Below, piece by piece: positions 1 to 8,969 of a stretch of DNA of 55,454 bases. The DNA is taken from the NCBI GenBank assembly GCA_041648175.1, contig JBAZPO010000019.1:1-55454 (forward strand), given 5' to 3'. Below the pieces are notes generated by a model, which was not told where the DNA came from, did not search any database, and saw only the letters and a list, made by a program, of their open reading frames with translations. This DNA is from Desulfobaccales bacterium (lineage in GTDB: Bacteria > Desulfobacterota > Desulfobaccia > Desulfobaccales > 0-14-0-80-60-11). How positions within the stretch are numbered: the stretch's first letter is position 1; the number at the start of each line of letters is the position of its first letter. The position numbers were made by a program, and so were the translations under genes.

Positions 1-123
1 TCCATAGAAGTAAAAATAGCTTCGGTTTTGTAGGATCGTACCTGCATGTGCGGCCACCATGAGGGCGGACACATAGGTCCGCCCCTACAAAAACAAAATT
101 ACCTGTATGAGCGCAACTTGGTA
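1..123. repeat. MITE-like element, copy 1 (left end outside window)
   Basis: These 123 bases match 23558-23680 with one difference that I can see (T at 60, C at 23617). The right end is CGCAACTTGGTA (112-123). In the complete second copy the left end is the exact inverted repeat of this, so this is a terminal-inverted-repeat element cut by the window edge. An internal hairpin pairs 63-70 (GGGCGGAC) with 77-84. There is no coding capacity. The bases right after the end are TTA, as in copy 2. Confidence 0.85.
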
Positions 124-299
124 TTAGCCGTCTGAAGAAGTTTTCCAGGTATTTTCCCCGCCGACTCAATCCACGAGAATCATTGAAGTTATAAGAATTC
201 AACTGATTAATGACTATTCTGACTATGGAGAATGGTCGTTTCGGTTATTGGTTCTTATCCATCCCTTTTTTATCATTATGCATGTCCTGTGTGGAAATC

Positions 300-818
300 A
301 TGTTTAGCAGCGCGGCCATCGGTTCCGGCACCGGCCGCTTTATTGGCTTGGGGCGCCATGGCGCCTGGATCTGCGCCTTGGGGATGGTCATCTGCCTAAT
401 GGGCTGTCAGCCACGGGTAAATAGAGCGCCACCGTTGCCGCCGCCACTGGCGTCGGCGGCGCCGCTACCCCGGACGGTGCGCCCCACTTTTTATGTGACC
501 ATTAACCAGCTTAGTTTGCGGGCCTGTCCTGGTACAGATTGCCCCAAAACCTCCACCCTGGAATTCAATACAGAAGTGGAAAAGATGGGGGAGATCGGGG
601 ATTGGACGCAGGTCAAGGTAAAAAAGGATGGTACCATAGGGTATGTAGGCTCACGCTATCTCGCCCCGCAACTCGTGAAAGGTCAAAAACTCACCAAGAA
701 AAAACTCAAGAAGGCAAAACATCCCAAAGCCACCCAGCCCCCTGTAGCGGCGGGGAAAGAAGGGGAAGCCGAGCCCAAGACGCAGGAACCTTTATCTCCA
801 CTCCCCCGGGTCATGTAG
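300..818 (+). CDS. SH3-domain lipoprotein
   Basis: This is a predicted lipoprotein of 172 residues. I place the start at the ATG at 300 because a hydrophobic stretch (residues about 22-35) then runs into a lipobox LMGC, with Cys36 as the lipidation site; an upstream in-frame ATG at 210 would add 30 residues before the signal. After a proline/alanine-rich linker, residues about 65-125 look like a bacterial SH3 (SH3b) domain, with a start resembling LSLRACPG and an end resembling GYVGSRYL. The tail is rich in lysine and proline. SH3b domains usually bind cell-wall peptides, so a periplasmic, envelope-bound role is likely. The exact ligand is unknown. Confidence 0.7.
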   Translation: MFSSAAIGSGTGRFIGLGRHGAWICALGMVICLMGCQPRVNRAPPLPPPLASAAPLPRTVRPTFYVTINQLSLRACPGTDCPKTSTLEFNTEVEKMGEIGDWTQVKVKKDGTIGYVGSRYLAPQLVKGQKLTKKKLKKAKHPKATQPPVAAGKEGEAEPKTQEPLSPLPRVM

Positions 819-1125
819 GAGGAGGCATGAGTCAACATCCTGGATTTGCAGGCTAAGATACATCTTGTTGGAAATTTGGGCTATCCTGCGCCTCACAAAT
901 AGCCGAAGCTATACACGCCACAAATGACCACGCCAGGTATTCAATTCATATCCGCAACTCTTTGAATTTCTAATAAATTTTGCTGGCGGCAAGATCTTCG
1001 CTGTATGTGCGGACCCAAAAAATAATGGCTTTTCGATATGGAGATCAGCGGCGTCTAGGGCATGAACAAAGAGGAACTGTTGGGCGCCATTAAAGAGGTG
1101 AAGAGCATCAAGGATTCCCCATCCA
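819..1125. other. Intergenic, no supported gene
   Basis: About 300 bases between the SH3 lipoprotein and the 3' end of the convergent histidine kinase. A 28-codon reading frame starts at 1062 and overlaps the kinase 3' end, but it has no good ribosome site and I do not call it. No hairpin followed by a T-run was seen. Confidence 0.5.
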
Positions 1126-2595
1126 TCAGATCTTTAGATAAAAGCTAATCTTTGTCCCTAGCCCTTTTTGGCTCCGGACTTCCAGTGCCCCCCCCAACAT
1201 ACGGATACGTTCGTCCATGGCGACCAGCCCCATTCCTTTTGAGGCCGATGGAGCGGCTAGTACTTGATCGGCATCGAAGCCCTTGCCGTTGTCTTCAATG
1301 CTGAAGCGTAAGCCCTTGTTCTCTTTGCGAATGGTCAAGTGGACCTGGGTGGCTTGGGCATACTTGACGATATTATTGAGTGATTCCTGAAAAATCCGGT
1401 AAATAAGGATTTGGGAATCCGAGGGGAACAAATGGTCGAGGTTGGTGATATCGCAAAAACACTCAATCCCATGGTTTCTCTGGAACTCCTCGCATAGATA
1501 TTTCAGGGTGAGGCCCAGGCCAACATCCACCAGGATGGCAGGGGTGAGATCCTTGGAAATACGGCGCACAGTTTCAATGACTTCATCAATGTAGTCCATG
1601 CAATATTCGCAGTCTACCTGCAGGTCCTTCTGGTCCCCCCGCATTTTCTTCTTTATATACCCGATCTGCATCTTGAGCACATTGAGGGTCTGCCCCAGCT
1701 CATCATGCAATTCTCGGGAAAGCCGTCGGCGTTCCTGTTCATGGAGGGTTAAGAGCTGGGAAGACAGAAAGCGCAATTTTCTTTCCGATTCCCTCAAGGC
1801 CTTCTCCACCTGTTTGAGTTCCGTGATGTTTAAGACCGTGCCCACGAGGCCGCCCAGATTCCCGTCTGGTTTCAAAAAGGCCGCCTTATTAAAGAGGACA
1901 TCCCGTTTGATGCCATCAGCGTAGATCACCGAACTCTCATAAGTCTGGGTGCCCTGGTGCTGGAATAATTCCTGGTCCGCCCTGGCATATCTTGCCGTCC
2001 AATCACTGGGCGCGATCTCATGAACATTTTTGCCTATTATCTGTTGTTTGGTTAATCCGAGGCATTTTTCCAGGGCGGAATTACACCCCATATAGCTTCC
2101 GTTGCTATCTTTGTAGAAGATGGGTGTGGGAATGGCGTCCAGGATAACCTGCAAAAAATAAAGCTGCTCCTGGAGATTTGCCTGGGCGATTTTTTGGTCA
2201 GTAATGTCCCGGATGGTTTCAATGGCCCCAACAATCTCACCCGCATCATCAAACAGCGGTGCGGCTTTAGCCCAGAGATAGGCGCCTCCGGGTTTGAGAC
2301 TGGGTGTGTAGACCTCTGCCACCAAGGTGCCGTCTTCATTTTCTATGAAAGAGTAGCGGGCGTTTACGGCATGGTCTGGATTGAGAACCAGGTCGACTAA
2401 GATAGGCTGCTTGGTCCCATAAAAGGGGAGGGCGTATTCGTATTCCGCTTTTCCCACCACGTCACCGGCCTTAACGCCGGTCATGGTTTCAATGGCTTTA
2501 TTCCAGGCCAGTACTTTTCCTTCCTCGTCTATGACAAAGGTGGCGTCGGGTAAAAAATTAATGATCTCCAAGAGACTGTGATGAACGACGACCAT
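1126..2595 (-). CDS. PAS-domain sensor histidine kinase (NarL/LuxR-type partner expected)
   Basis: A soluble sensor kinase of 489 residues with no membrane segment. Two PAS folds are visible, at about residues 5-135 and 142-262, the second ending in a PAC-like GLVGTVLNITEL. A HisKA_3 dimerisation domain follows, with the phospho-acceptor His297 in RELHDELGQ, then a HATPase_c domain with N-box NN407-408, G1 DNGKGFD (435-441) and G2 KGMGL. Kinases with HisKA_3 normally pair with NarL-type response regulators, but none is in this window, so it is an orphan here. The stimulus (redox, ligand or other) cannot be read from the sequence. It converges with the SH3 lipoprotein gene and lies downstream of the nuo operon on the same strand, separated by a hairpin. 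Confidence 0.9.
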   Translation of the reverse strand: MVVVHHSLLEIINFLPDATFVIDEEGKVLAWNKAIETMTGVKAGDVVGKAEYEYALPFYGTKQPILVDLVLNPDHAVNARYSFIENEDGTLVAEVYTPSLKPGGAYLWAKAAPLFDDAGEIVGAIETIRDITDQKIAQANLQEQLYFLQVILDAIPTPIFYKDSNGSYMGCNSALEKCLGLTKQQIIGKNVHEIAPSDWTARYARADQELFQHQGTQTYESSVIYADGIKRDVLFNKAAFLKPDGNLGGLVGTVLNITELKQVEKALRESERKLRFLSSQLLTLHEQERRRLSRELHDELGQTLNVLKMQIGYIKKKMRGDQKDLQVDCEYCMDYIDEVIETVRRISKDLTPAILVDVGLGLTLKYLCEEFQRNHGIECFCDITNLDHLFPSDSQILIYRIFQESLNNIVKYAQATQVHLTIRKENKGLRFSIEDNGKGFDADQVLAAPSASKGMGLVAMDERIRMLGGALEVRSQKGLGTKISFYLKI

Positions 2596-2700
2596 AAAAC
2601 TCCCATATATTAGATAGTATATCTACAAATGTACAAGATTTATCGCCGAATGTCACTGCTTCAACTGGAGATGGAACTGGAGAGGGAGAAGGAGAAGGAA

Positions 2701-2730
2701 GGGAGCTGAAGTTTGGCTGCTTCAGCTCCC
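2701..2730 (-). terminator. Hairpin ending the nuo operon
   Basis: An 11-base perfect stem (GGGAGCTGAAG at 2701-2711 with CTTCAGCTCCC at 2720-2730) and an 8-base loop lie just after the nuoN stop on the minus strand. The sequence after it is pyrimidine-rich (TTCCTTCTCC) rather than a pure T-run, so intrinsic termination is likely but not certain. Confidence 0.65.
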
Positions 2731-2737
2731 CTTACTA

Positions 2738-4201
2738 CTATAAGCCGGGAAATATTTTGACGGAATTGACTGCCAGGTTGTAGAGGAAGCCCGGGAAGAT
2801 GCCGATGAGGAGAACGCCGGCGGCGGTGACGGCCACCACGGCGGTCTGGGCCGGGGAGAAGCTTACGGGGCCCAAGTCGGCTTCGGCCGGCTTCATGTAC
2901 ATGAGCACGGTGATGCGCAGATAGTAGTAGACCGATACCAGGGAGTTCATGACGCCGATGATGGCCAGCCAGATGTACCCGGCCTTGATGGCCGCGGAGA
3001 AGATATAGAACTTGCCCACGAAGCCCGCGGTGGGGGGAATCCCCGCCAAGGCGAACATGAACAGGGCCATGGAAGCGGCCAGGACCGGGTGTTGTGCGGC
3101 CAAGCCGGAGTAGTCGTAGATGTTAAGGTAGCTATCTTTTTTCCTACCCACCAGGATCACCACGCCGAAGGCTCCCAGGTTCATCAGGGTATAGGCGAGC
3201 AGATAGTAGAGCAGGCTCACCGCGCCCAACTCGTTGGCGGCGACCAGGGCCACCAGCAGATAACCGGCGTGGGCGATGGAGGAGTAGGCCAGCATACGTT
3301 TGATATTGGTCTGGGCGATGGCGGTGATGTTACCGATGGTCATGGTCGCCACGGCCAGGACCCACAGGAGCATGGTCCAGTCAACCTGGAAGGCTCCGAA
3401 GGCCACGAAGAAGACCCGGGCAAACGCCGCGAACGCGGCGGCCTTGACGGCTACGGCCATGAACGCGGTCACGCACGTGGGCGCGCCTTCATAGACGTCC
3501 GGGGTCCACATGTGGAAGGGGGCCGAAGCCACCTTGAAGCCGAAGCCCACCAGCAACAGACCGATGCCCGCGAAAATCAAGGGATGGCTGGCGGTCTCCA
3601 GGGCCAGGCGCTGGGGCAGTTCGCTTAAGAACAGCGTGCCGCCCGCGGCGCCGTAGAGCATGGCCATACCGAAGAGCAGGAAGGCGCTGGAAAAGGACCC
3701 CAGGATGAGGTATTTCAGCGAAGCCTCGTTGGAGCGCACATCCTCACGGAAAAGGCCGGCCAGGACGTAGACCGCGATGGACATGACCTCCAAGCCCAGA
3801 AAGATCATGATGAGATGGGCGCCCGCGGCCATGAGCATCATGCCCATGGTGGCAAAGAGGATGAGGGCGTAGTACTCACCCAGATTCTTGCCGTAGTCTT
3901 CCAGGTACTGCCGGGAAATGAGGATCGTCAACGCCGCGCCCAGAAGAAAGATCATATAAAAGAAGCAAGAAAAGTTGTCCAAGTAGACCATGCCGGCGAA
4001 ATCGGTGCCGGTTTTGCCCCAGAGACCGATGGTCTGCAAGGCGGCCACCACCAGGCCCACCAGAGCGAGCCAGGAAAAACAGGCCTTCTTCCCGCCTTTG
4101 GGGGAGAGAGCATCCAGCACCAGGATCAGGATGGCGGTCACGGTGAGGGTCAACCATGGCCCGATGCTGCTCAGTTGGAAGACGGGTATGGTGAGGTTCA
4201 T
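2738..4201 (-). CDS. nuoN: NADH-quinone oxidoreductase subunit N
   Basis: Antiporter-like membrane subunit of respiratory complex I, 487 residues and about 14 membrane helices. It belongs to the Mrp-related proton-channel family. The central conserved block around the FHMWTPDVYEGAP motif (after residue 220) and the later KRMLAYSSIAHAGY motif, with its conserved Lys, are present. The start overlaps the nuoM stop by 4 bases (ATGA), which suggests translational coupling. It is the last gene of the operon. Length is normal for the family and nothing is missing. Confidence 0.97.
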   Translation of the reverse strand: MNLTIPVFQLSSIGPWLTLTVTAILILVLDALSPKGGKKACFSWLALVGLVVAALQTIGLWGKTGTDFAGMVYLDNFSCFFYMIFLLGAALTILISRQYLEDYGKNLGEYYALILFATMGMMLMAAGAHLIMIFLGLEVMSIAVYVLAGLFREDVRSNEASLKYLILGSFSSAFLLFGMAMLYGAAGGTLFLSELPQRLALETASHPLIFAGIGLLLVGFGFKVASAPFHMWTPDVYEGAPTCVTAFMAVAVKAAAFAAFARVFFVAFGAFQVDWTMLLWVLAVATMTIGNITAIAQTNIKRMLAYSSIAHAGYLLVALVAANELGAVSLLYYLLAYTLMNLGAFGVVILVGRKKDSYLNIYDYSGLAAQHPVLAASMALFMFALAGIPPTAGFVGKFYIFSAAIKAGYIWLAIIGVMNSLVSVYYYLRITVLMYMKPAEADLGPVSFSPAQTAVVAVTAAGVLLIGIFPGFLYNLAVNSVKIFPGL

Positions 4202-5733
4202 TTCGCCTCCCCCTTAAACACTTGGAGTTGGGAAACCTGTGTGGATTTGGCCTTTGCCATCATAGCCACGAAGTTCTCCGTCGACGCCTTGGTCTTATCT
4301 AAAAAGGTACTGGGATAGACCCCGATCCAGATAATAAAGAGGATCAGGGGCGCAAAGATGGCGATCTCCCGCCAAGACAGGTCTTTCAGGTCCTTATTTT
4401 TCGGGTTTTCCACTTTGCCGAATATCACGCGCTGGAACATCCACAGCATGTAACAGGCCGCAAATATGACGCCGGTAGCGGCTATGGTGGCATACCACAT
4501 GTTGGCCTTGAAGGCCCCCAGGAGGATGAGGAACTCACCCACGAAGCCGTTTAAGCCCGGCAACCCGATGGAGGACAGGGTCACGATCATAAATATGATG
4601 GCATAGATCGGCATGGGGGTGCAGATACCGCCGAACTCGGAGATCAGGCGGGTGTGGCGGCGTTCGTAAATCACGCCGACAATCAAGAAGAGGGCGCCTG
4701 TGGAGAGCCCGTGGTTGATCATCTGAATGATACCGCCCTGGACCCCCGGCATGTTGAAAGTGAACAGGCCCAGCATGACGAAGCCCAGATGGCTCACCGA
4801 CGAGAAGGCGATCAAGCGCTTTAAGTCTTTCTGCACCATGGAGACCAGGGCGCCGTAGACGATGCCGATGACCGCTAGGATACTGAATAGGGGCACGAAG
4901 TAATGGGCCGCCTCGGGGAACAGCGGCATGTTGAAGCGCAGGAAGCCGTACGTTCCCATTTTCAAGAGCACTGCAGCCAGGATGACCGAACCTACGGTTG
5001 GGGCTTCGGTGTGCGCATCCGGCAACCAGGTATGGAAGGGGAACATGGGCACCTTGATGGCGAAGGCCAAACCGAAGGCCAAAAACATCCAGAACTGCAT
5101 GTTAAAGGGCAGGCCAGCACCGTAGAGCTTGATCAGATCGAAGGTATAGGTGCCGGTGGTCTTGCCGTAGTGGAAGTAGAGGACCAAAATGGCCACCAAC
5201 ATCAGTAACGACCCGAACATGGTGAACAAAAAGAACTTGACGGCCGCATAGACCCGGCGGGCCGGATTGCCCCAGACGCCGATGAGCAGATACATGGGGA
5301 TGAGCATCACTTCCCAGAAGACGTAGAACAGGAAGAGGTCTAAAGAGACGAAGACGCCGATCATGCCGCTCATCAAGGCCAGCAGGCACACCATGAATTC
5401 CTTGACCCGGACGTTGATGTCTTCCCAGGTGGCCAGTACGCAGAGCGGGGTCAGGAAGGTGGTGAGCATGATGAGCAAGAGTGAAAAGCCGTCTATCCCG
5501 ACATAGTAACTGACGCCGTAGGCCGGCAGCCAATCGTAGTGCTCCACGAACTGCATGGCCGCAGTCTGGCTGTTGAAGTCAAACCAGAGGGGTAGGGAGA
5601 CCAGAAACTCGACCACCGAAATAGCCATGGTGGCAACCTTCAGCGCCTTGTGGCGCTTCCGGTTTAAGATGACCAGGATCCCTATCCCCACGATGGGGAG
5701 GAAGACCAGAATGGAGAGGATTGGTAGTTGCAT
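4198..5733 (-). CDS. nuoM: NADH-quinone oxidoreductase subunit M
   Basis: Second antiporter-like proton-pumping subunit of complex I, 511 residues with about 14 membrane helices. Hallmarks are the EVMLIPMYLLIG segment with its conserved membrane Glu, the FPFHTWLPDAHTEAP motif and the KDLKRLIAFSSVSHLG motif carrying the conserved Lys. It lies between nuoL (10-base gap) and nuoN (4-base overlap). Full length, no oddity. Confidence 0.97.
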   Translation of the reverse strand: MQLPILSILVFLPIVGIGILVILNRKRHKALKVATMAISVVEFLVSLPLWFDFNSQTAAMQFVEHYDWLPAYGVSYYVGIDGFSLLLIMLTTFLTPLCVLATWEDINVRVKEFMVCLLALMSGMIGVFVSLDLFLFYVFWEVMLIPMYLLIGVWGNPARRVYAAVKFFLFTMFGSLLMLVAILVLYFHYGKTTGTYTFDLIKLYGAGLPFNMQFWMFLAFGLAFAIKVPMFPFHTWLPDAHTEAPTVGSVILAAVLLKMGTYGFLRFNMPLFPEAAHYFVPLFSILAVIGIVYGALVSMVQKDLKRLIAFSSVSHLGFVMLGLFTFNMPGVQGGIIQMINHGLSTGALFLIVGVIYERRHTRLISEFGGICTPMPIYAIIFMIVTLSSIGLPGLNGFVGEFLILLGAFKANMWYATIAATGVIFAACYMLWMFQRVIFGKVENPKNKDLKDLSWREIAIFAPLILFIIWIGVYPSTFLDKTKASTENFVAMMAKAKSTQVSQLQVFKGEAK

Positions 5734-5743
5734 TGAGCCCCCC

Positions 5744-7642
5744 CTAACGCCCGATGAGGTAACCGGTGACGAGCACCACGCCGACTAAGATGGCCAGGGC
5801 ATATTGTTGCACATACCCGGTCTCCAGCTTGCGGAGGTTGTTGCTCAGCCAACCGACGGTTGTGGCGCTGCCGTTGATTGCGCCGTCAATGACGTTTTCA
5901 TCAACGCCGTGCCACAGGAACTCGGAGCCGTTCTTGAGGGGCTCCACCACTGTGGCGTCATAAATTTCGTCCATATAGTACTTGTGGTACACCAGGTCGT
6001 AGACGACCGGGATTTTCTCCACCACTTTCTCGGGCAGATCGAGCCGCTTCATGTAAAACTTGTAGGCCATGTAAATGCCGGACGCGGCCACCGCCATGGA
6101 GAAGATCATCATGGTGATTTCGAACCAGGCCGGGGCATGCACTTCATGCACCAGGGGAGTGATGGAGGGCGCCAAAAATTCCTTGAACTTATTGGCGCCT
6201 TCGATGATGGGGAAGCCCACCAGGCCGCCCACCACGCTCAAACCCGCCAAGGTCATCAGAGGCACCGTCATCAGCGACGGCGACTCATGAGGATGCACAT
6301 GGTGATGATCGAACTTTTCCTCGCCGTGGAAGGTCATGAACACCGCGCGGAACATGTAGAACGCGGTGATGAAGGCCGCGACGGTGGCAATCCCCCAGAA
6401 GATATAGTGGCCGCTCACCAGGGAGTGGAAGAGGATTTCGTCCTTACTGAAGAACCCGGCAAAGGGGAATATGCCCGCAATGGCCAGGGTCGCCAGGAAG
6501 AAGGTCCAGTAAGTAATGGGCATATATTTTTTCAAGCCGCCCATTTTGCGCATGTCTTGTTCGCCGTGCATACCGTGGATGACGGAGCCGGAGCCCAAGA
6601 AGAGGAGAGCTTTAAAGAAGGCGTGGGTCATGAGGTGGAAGATGCCGGAGGTAAAGGCCCCCACGCCACAGGCCAGGAACATATACCCCAATTGGCTTAC
6701 CGTCGAGTAAGCCAGGACGCGCTTGATGTCAAATTGGGTTATGCCGATGGTGGCGGCATAAATGGCGGTCAACGCCCCGACTCCCGCCACTACCGTTAAG
6801 GAGATGGGCGCCAGCACAAACAGGGTGCTGCACCGGGCTACCATGAAGACGCCGGCGGTGACCATGGTGGCCGCATGGATCAAGGCGGACACCGGGGTGG
6901 GACCTTCCATGGCGTCGGGCAGCCAGGTATATAAGGGAATCTGGGCCGATTTACCGGTGGCTCCCAGGAAGAGAAACAGGGTGATGGCGGTGAGGACGCC
7001 GGAGCCCATGGGGAACTTGGCGGCCAGGGGAAAGACTTCCTTGAAGTCCAAGGAGCCGAAGGTCCAGAAGATCAGGAAGACCCCCAGCAGGAACCCGAAG
7101 TCACCGATCCGGTTGACCACAAAGGCTTTCTTGCCCGCATCGGAAGCCGACTTTTTCTCATACCAGAACCCGATGAGCAGATAAGAGCAGAGTCCCACGC
7201 CTTCCCAGCCCACAAACATCAAGAGGAAGTTGTTGGCGCTCACCAGGGTGAGCATGGCGAAGACGAAGAGGTTAAGGTATGCGAAGTAACGATAAAAGCC
7301 CTCGTCATCCGCCATGTAGCCGATGGAGTAGATGTGGATCAGGGTGCTAACGCCTGAGACCACCAGCAGCATAATGAGGGAGAGAGGGTCGATAAGGTAG
7401 GCCACCGAGACCTTGAAGGGACCTGAGGAAATCCAGGTGTAGACTACCTTTTCTACCGAACGGGCATCCGCCGGGAGCTTCAAGAATTCCAGGAAGATCG
7501 CCACGGTGACCAGGAAACTCAGGCCCACAGCCGCAGACCCGATGGCACCCACCACTCCCTTGGGCAAACTCTTACCCACCAGGCCGTTAATGAGAAAGCC
7601 GATGAGGGGAAAGAGAGGTATCAGCCAAACATAATCCATCAT
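5744..7642 (-). CDS. nuoL: NADH-quinone oxidoreductase subunit L
   Basis: Largest antiporter-like subunit of complex I, 632 residues. The N-terminal Oxidored_q1_N region is followed by the proton channel core, with GWEGVGLCSYLLIG, IPLYTWLPDAMEGPTPVSA and the KRVLAYSTVSQLGY motif holding the conserved Lys. A C-terminal extension supplies the long lateral helix and final membrane helix. A His-rich loop (HHHVHPHE, about residue 450) follows the core. It sits 10 bases after nuoK and 10 bases before nuoM. Confidence 0.97.
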   Translation of the reverse strand: MMDYVWLIPLFPLIGFLINGLVGKSLPKGVVGAIGSAAVGLSFLVTVAIFLEFLKLPADARSVEKVVYTWISSGPFKVSVAYLIDPLSLIMLLVVSGVSTLIHIYSIGYMADDEGFYRYFAYLNLFVFAMLTLVSANNFLLMFVGWEGVGLCSYLLIGFWYEKKSASDAGKKAFVVNRIGDFGFLLGVFLIFWTFGSLDFKEVFPLAAKFPMGSGVLTAITLFLFLGATGKSAQIPLYTWLPDAMEGPTPVSALIHAATMVTAGVFMVARCSTLFVLAPISLTVVAGVGALTAIYAATIGITQFDIKRVLAYSTVSQLGYMFLACGVGAFTSGIFHLMTHAFFKALLFLGSGSVIHGMHGEQDMRKMGGLKKYMPITYWTFFLATLAIAGIFPFAGFFSKDEILFHSLVSGHYIFWGIATVAAFITAFYMFRAVFMTFHGEEKFDHHHVHPHESPSLMTVPLMTLAGLSVVGGLVGFPIIEGANKFKEFLAPSITPLVHEVHAPAWFEITMMIFSMAVAASGIYMAYKFYMKRLDLPEKVVEKIPVVYDLVYHKYYMDEIYDATVVEPLKNGSEFLWHGVDENVIDGAINGSATTVGWLSNNLRKLETGYVQQYALAILVGVVLVTGYLIGR

Positions 7643-7652
7643 GGGGTTCGCC

Positions 7653-7958
7653 TCACCACTTGAGGATGTTGAGATTATCTACGTAAACGGTGCCCTTGTT
7701 GCGGAAGATGGCGACGATCAGGGCCAAGCCCACTGCCACTTCCGCCGCAGCCACGGTCAGGACAAAGAATACGAACATCTGGCCATCCACCGCTTTGAAA
7801 TAGTCGGCAAAGCCGATAAAGGCCAGATTGACGGAGTTGAGCATCATTTCAATGCTCATGAAGATGACCAGGGCGTTGCGCCGGATCAGGACCCCGATCA
7901 CCCCCAGGGCAAACAGGGCCACGCTCAAGGCCAGGAAATAGGAGACAGGGACTACCAT
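7653..7958 (-). CDS. nuoK: NADH-quinone oxidoreductase subunit K
   Basis: Small membrane subunit of complex I, 101 residues with three helices, related to MrpC. It has the conserved membrane Glu in FMSIEMMLNSVNL and a second Glu in AAAEVAVGLALIV, both part of the proton path in the family. It lies 25 bases after nuoJ. The length matches typical NuoK (about 100 residues). Confidence 0.97.
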   Translation of the reverse strand: MVVPVSYFLALSVALFALGVIGVLIRRNALVIFMSIEMMLNSVNLAFIGFADYFKAVDGQMFVFFVLTVAAAEVAVGLALIVAIFRNKGTVYVDNLNILKW

Positions 7959-7983
7959 AAAAGCTCTCCGGTTTTTGTACGTA

Positions 7984-8481
7984 TCACTTTAACTTGCTCT
8001 TAGCCAAGACTACGGCGCCCACGATGGCCACGAGGAGCAGGACGGAGGTGACCTCGAAGGGCAGTAGATAGTCAGTAAACAGGCTCCGGGCAATGGATTC
8101 GGTGTTGCCCAGGCCCGGGGCCATTTCCTTGCCTGCCGTCAACGCCGACCGATTTACGGCGTAAATCAGGATCAGCCCGGTGAAGCCGGCCAGAACAGTG
8201 CCCACCAGTTTCTGCCCGATAAAGGGAATCTTGGGGGAGTCTTCCGGCTGCCGGATATTCAGGAGCATGATGACAAACAGGAACAGCACCATGATGGCAC
8301 CGGCGTAGACGATCACCTGAATGGCCGCGATGAACTCGGCGTGGGCCAACAGGTAGATGCCAGCCACCGCAAAGAAATTCACGATGAGCCAGAGGGCGCT
8401 CCGCAAGGGGTGCTTCTGAAAGACCACCAGACCGCCGGAAACCAGGGCCATGGCGCCCAGGATGAAAAAGAGAATCTGCAT
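7984..8481 (-). CDS. nuoJ: NADH-quinone oxidoreductase subunit J
   Basis: Membrane subunit of complex I, 165 residues with five predicted helices. The conserved HAEFIAAIQVIVYAGAIMVL block (residues about 47-66) marks the family and holds the pi-bulge helix segment of the quinone-coupling region. The extra-membrane loop after helix 3 is short, as usual for bacterial NuoJ. It lies 53 bases after nuoI. Confidence 0.96.
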   Translation of the reverse strand: MQILFFILGAMALVSGGLVVFQKHPLRSALWLIVNFFAVAGIYLLAHAEFIAAIQVIVYAGAIMVLFLFVIMLLNIRQPEDSPKIPFIGQKLVGTVLAGFTGLILIYAVNRSALTAGKEMAPGLGNTESIARSLFTDYLLPFEVTSVLLLVAIVGAVVLAKSKLK

Positions 8482-8534
8482 CCCTCGGGCCTCCTATTCC
8501 TGCCGCACCGCATGGGGTGTAAGGCTGCAAAAAA

Positions 8535-8966
8535 TCATAGCCAATCCCCCAAGCGCAGTTGCGGCTTGCTCTGGGTTGCATGCTCGATGTCGAGAATGAG
8601 CACCTGTTTGTCGTATTGGGCCAGTTCGTACAGGTTATTCAACTTGATAGCGCCCTTGGGACAAGCCTCCTGGCAGAAACCGCAGAAGATGCAGCGCTGC
8701 AGGTCGATGGTGAAGGCTATGGGGTACTTCTCGTGTTCCGAGCCTTCGTCAGGGACAATGCCCTTGATGGCGCCAGAGGGGCAAACCACCATACACAGGG
8801 TGCAGGCCACGCACCGCCGGGTGCCGTCCTCGTTGATGGTAAGTTCCGGATGGCCCCGCCAACGGGGAGAGACCTGTCGTTTCTCTTCCGGATACTGCAG
8901 GGTAATGGGTTTGGAGAAGACCATTCGTAAGGTGGTCGCCAACCCTTTGAGCAAAGGAATAATCAT
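8535..8966 (-). CDS. nuoI: NADH-quinone oxidoreductase subunit I (two 4Fe-4S clusters)
   Basis: Peripheral-arm ferredoxin-type subunit of 143 residues that passes electrons from NuoG towards NuoB. It has two 4Fe-4S motifs: Cys52, 55, 58, 62 and Cys92, 95, 98, 102 (clusters N6a and N6b). The short N-terminal helix anchors it to the membrane face. It lies 3 bases after nuoH. Confidence 0.97.
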   Translation of the reverse strand: MIIPLLKGLATTLRMVFSKPITLQYPEEKRQVSPRWRGHPELTINEDGTRRCVACTLCMVVCPSGAIKGIVPDEGSEHEKYPIAFTIDLQRCIFCGFCQEACPKGAIKLNNLYELAQYDKQVLILDIEHATQSKPQLRLGDWL

Positions 8967-8969
8967 GGA

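Noticed and set aside
1062..1148. A 28-codon frame MNKEELLGAIKEVKS...
   Set aside because: Looks protein-like at its start but has no ribosome site, is very short and overlaps the kinase 3' end.
5804..6799. A 331-residue plus-strand frame
   Set aside because: Antisense to nuoL, His-rich and without homology.
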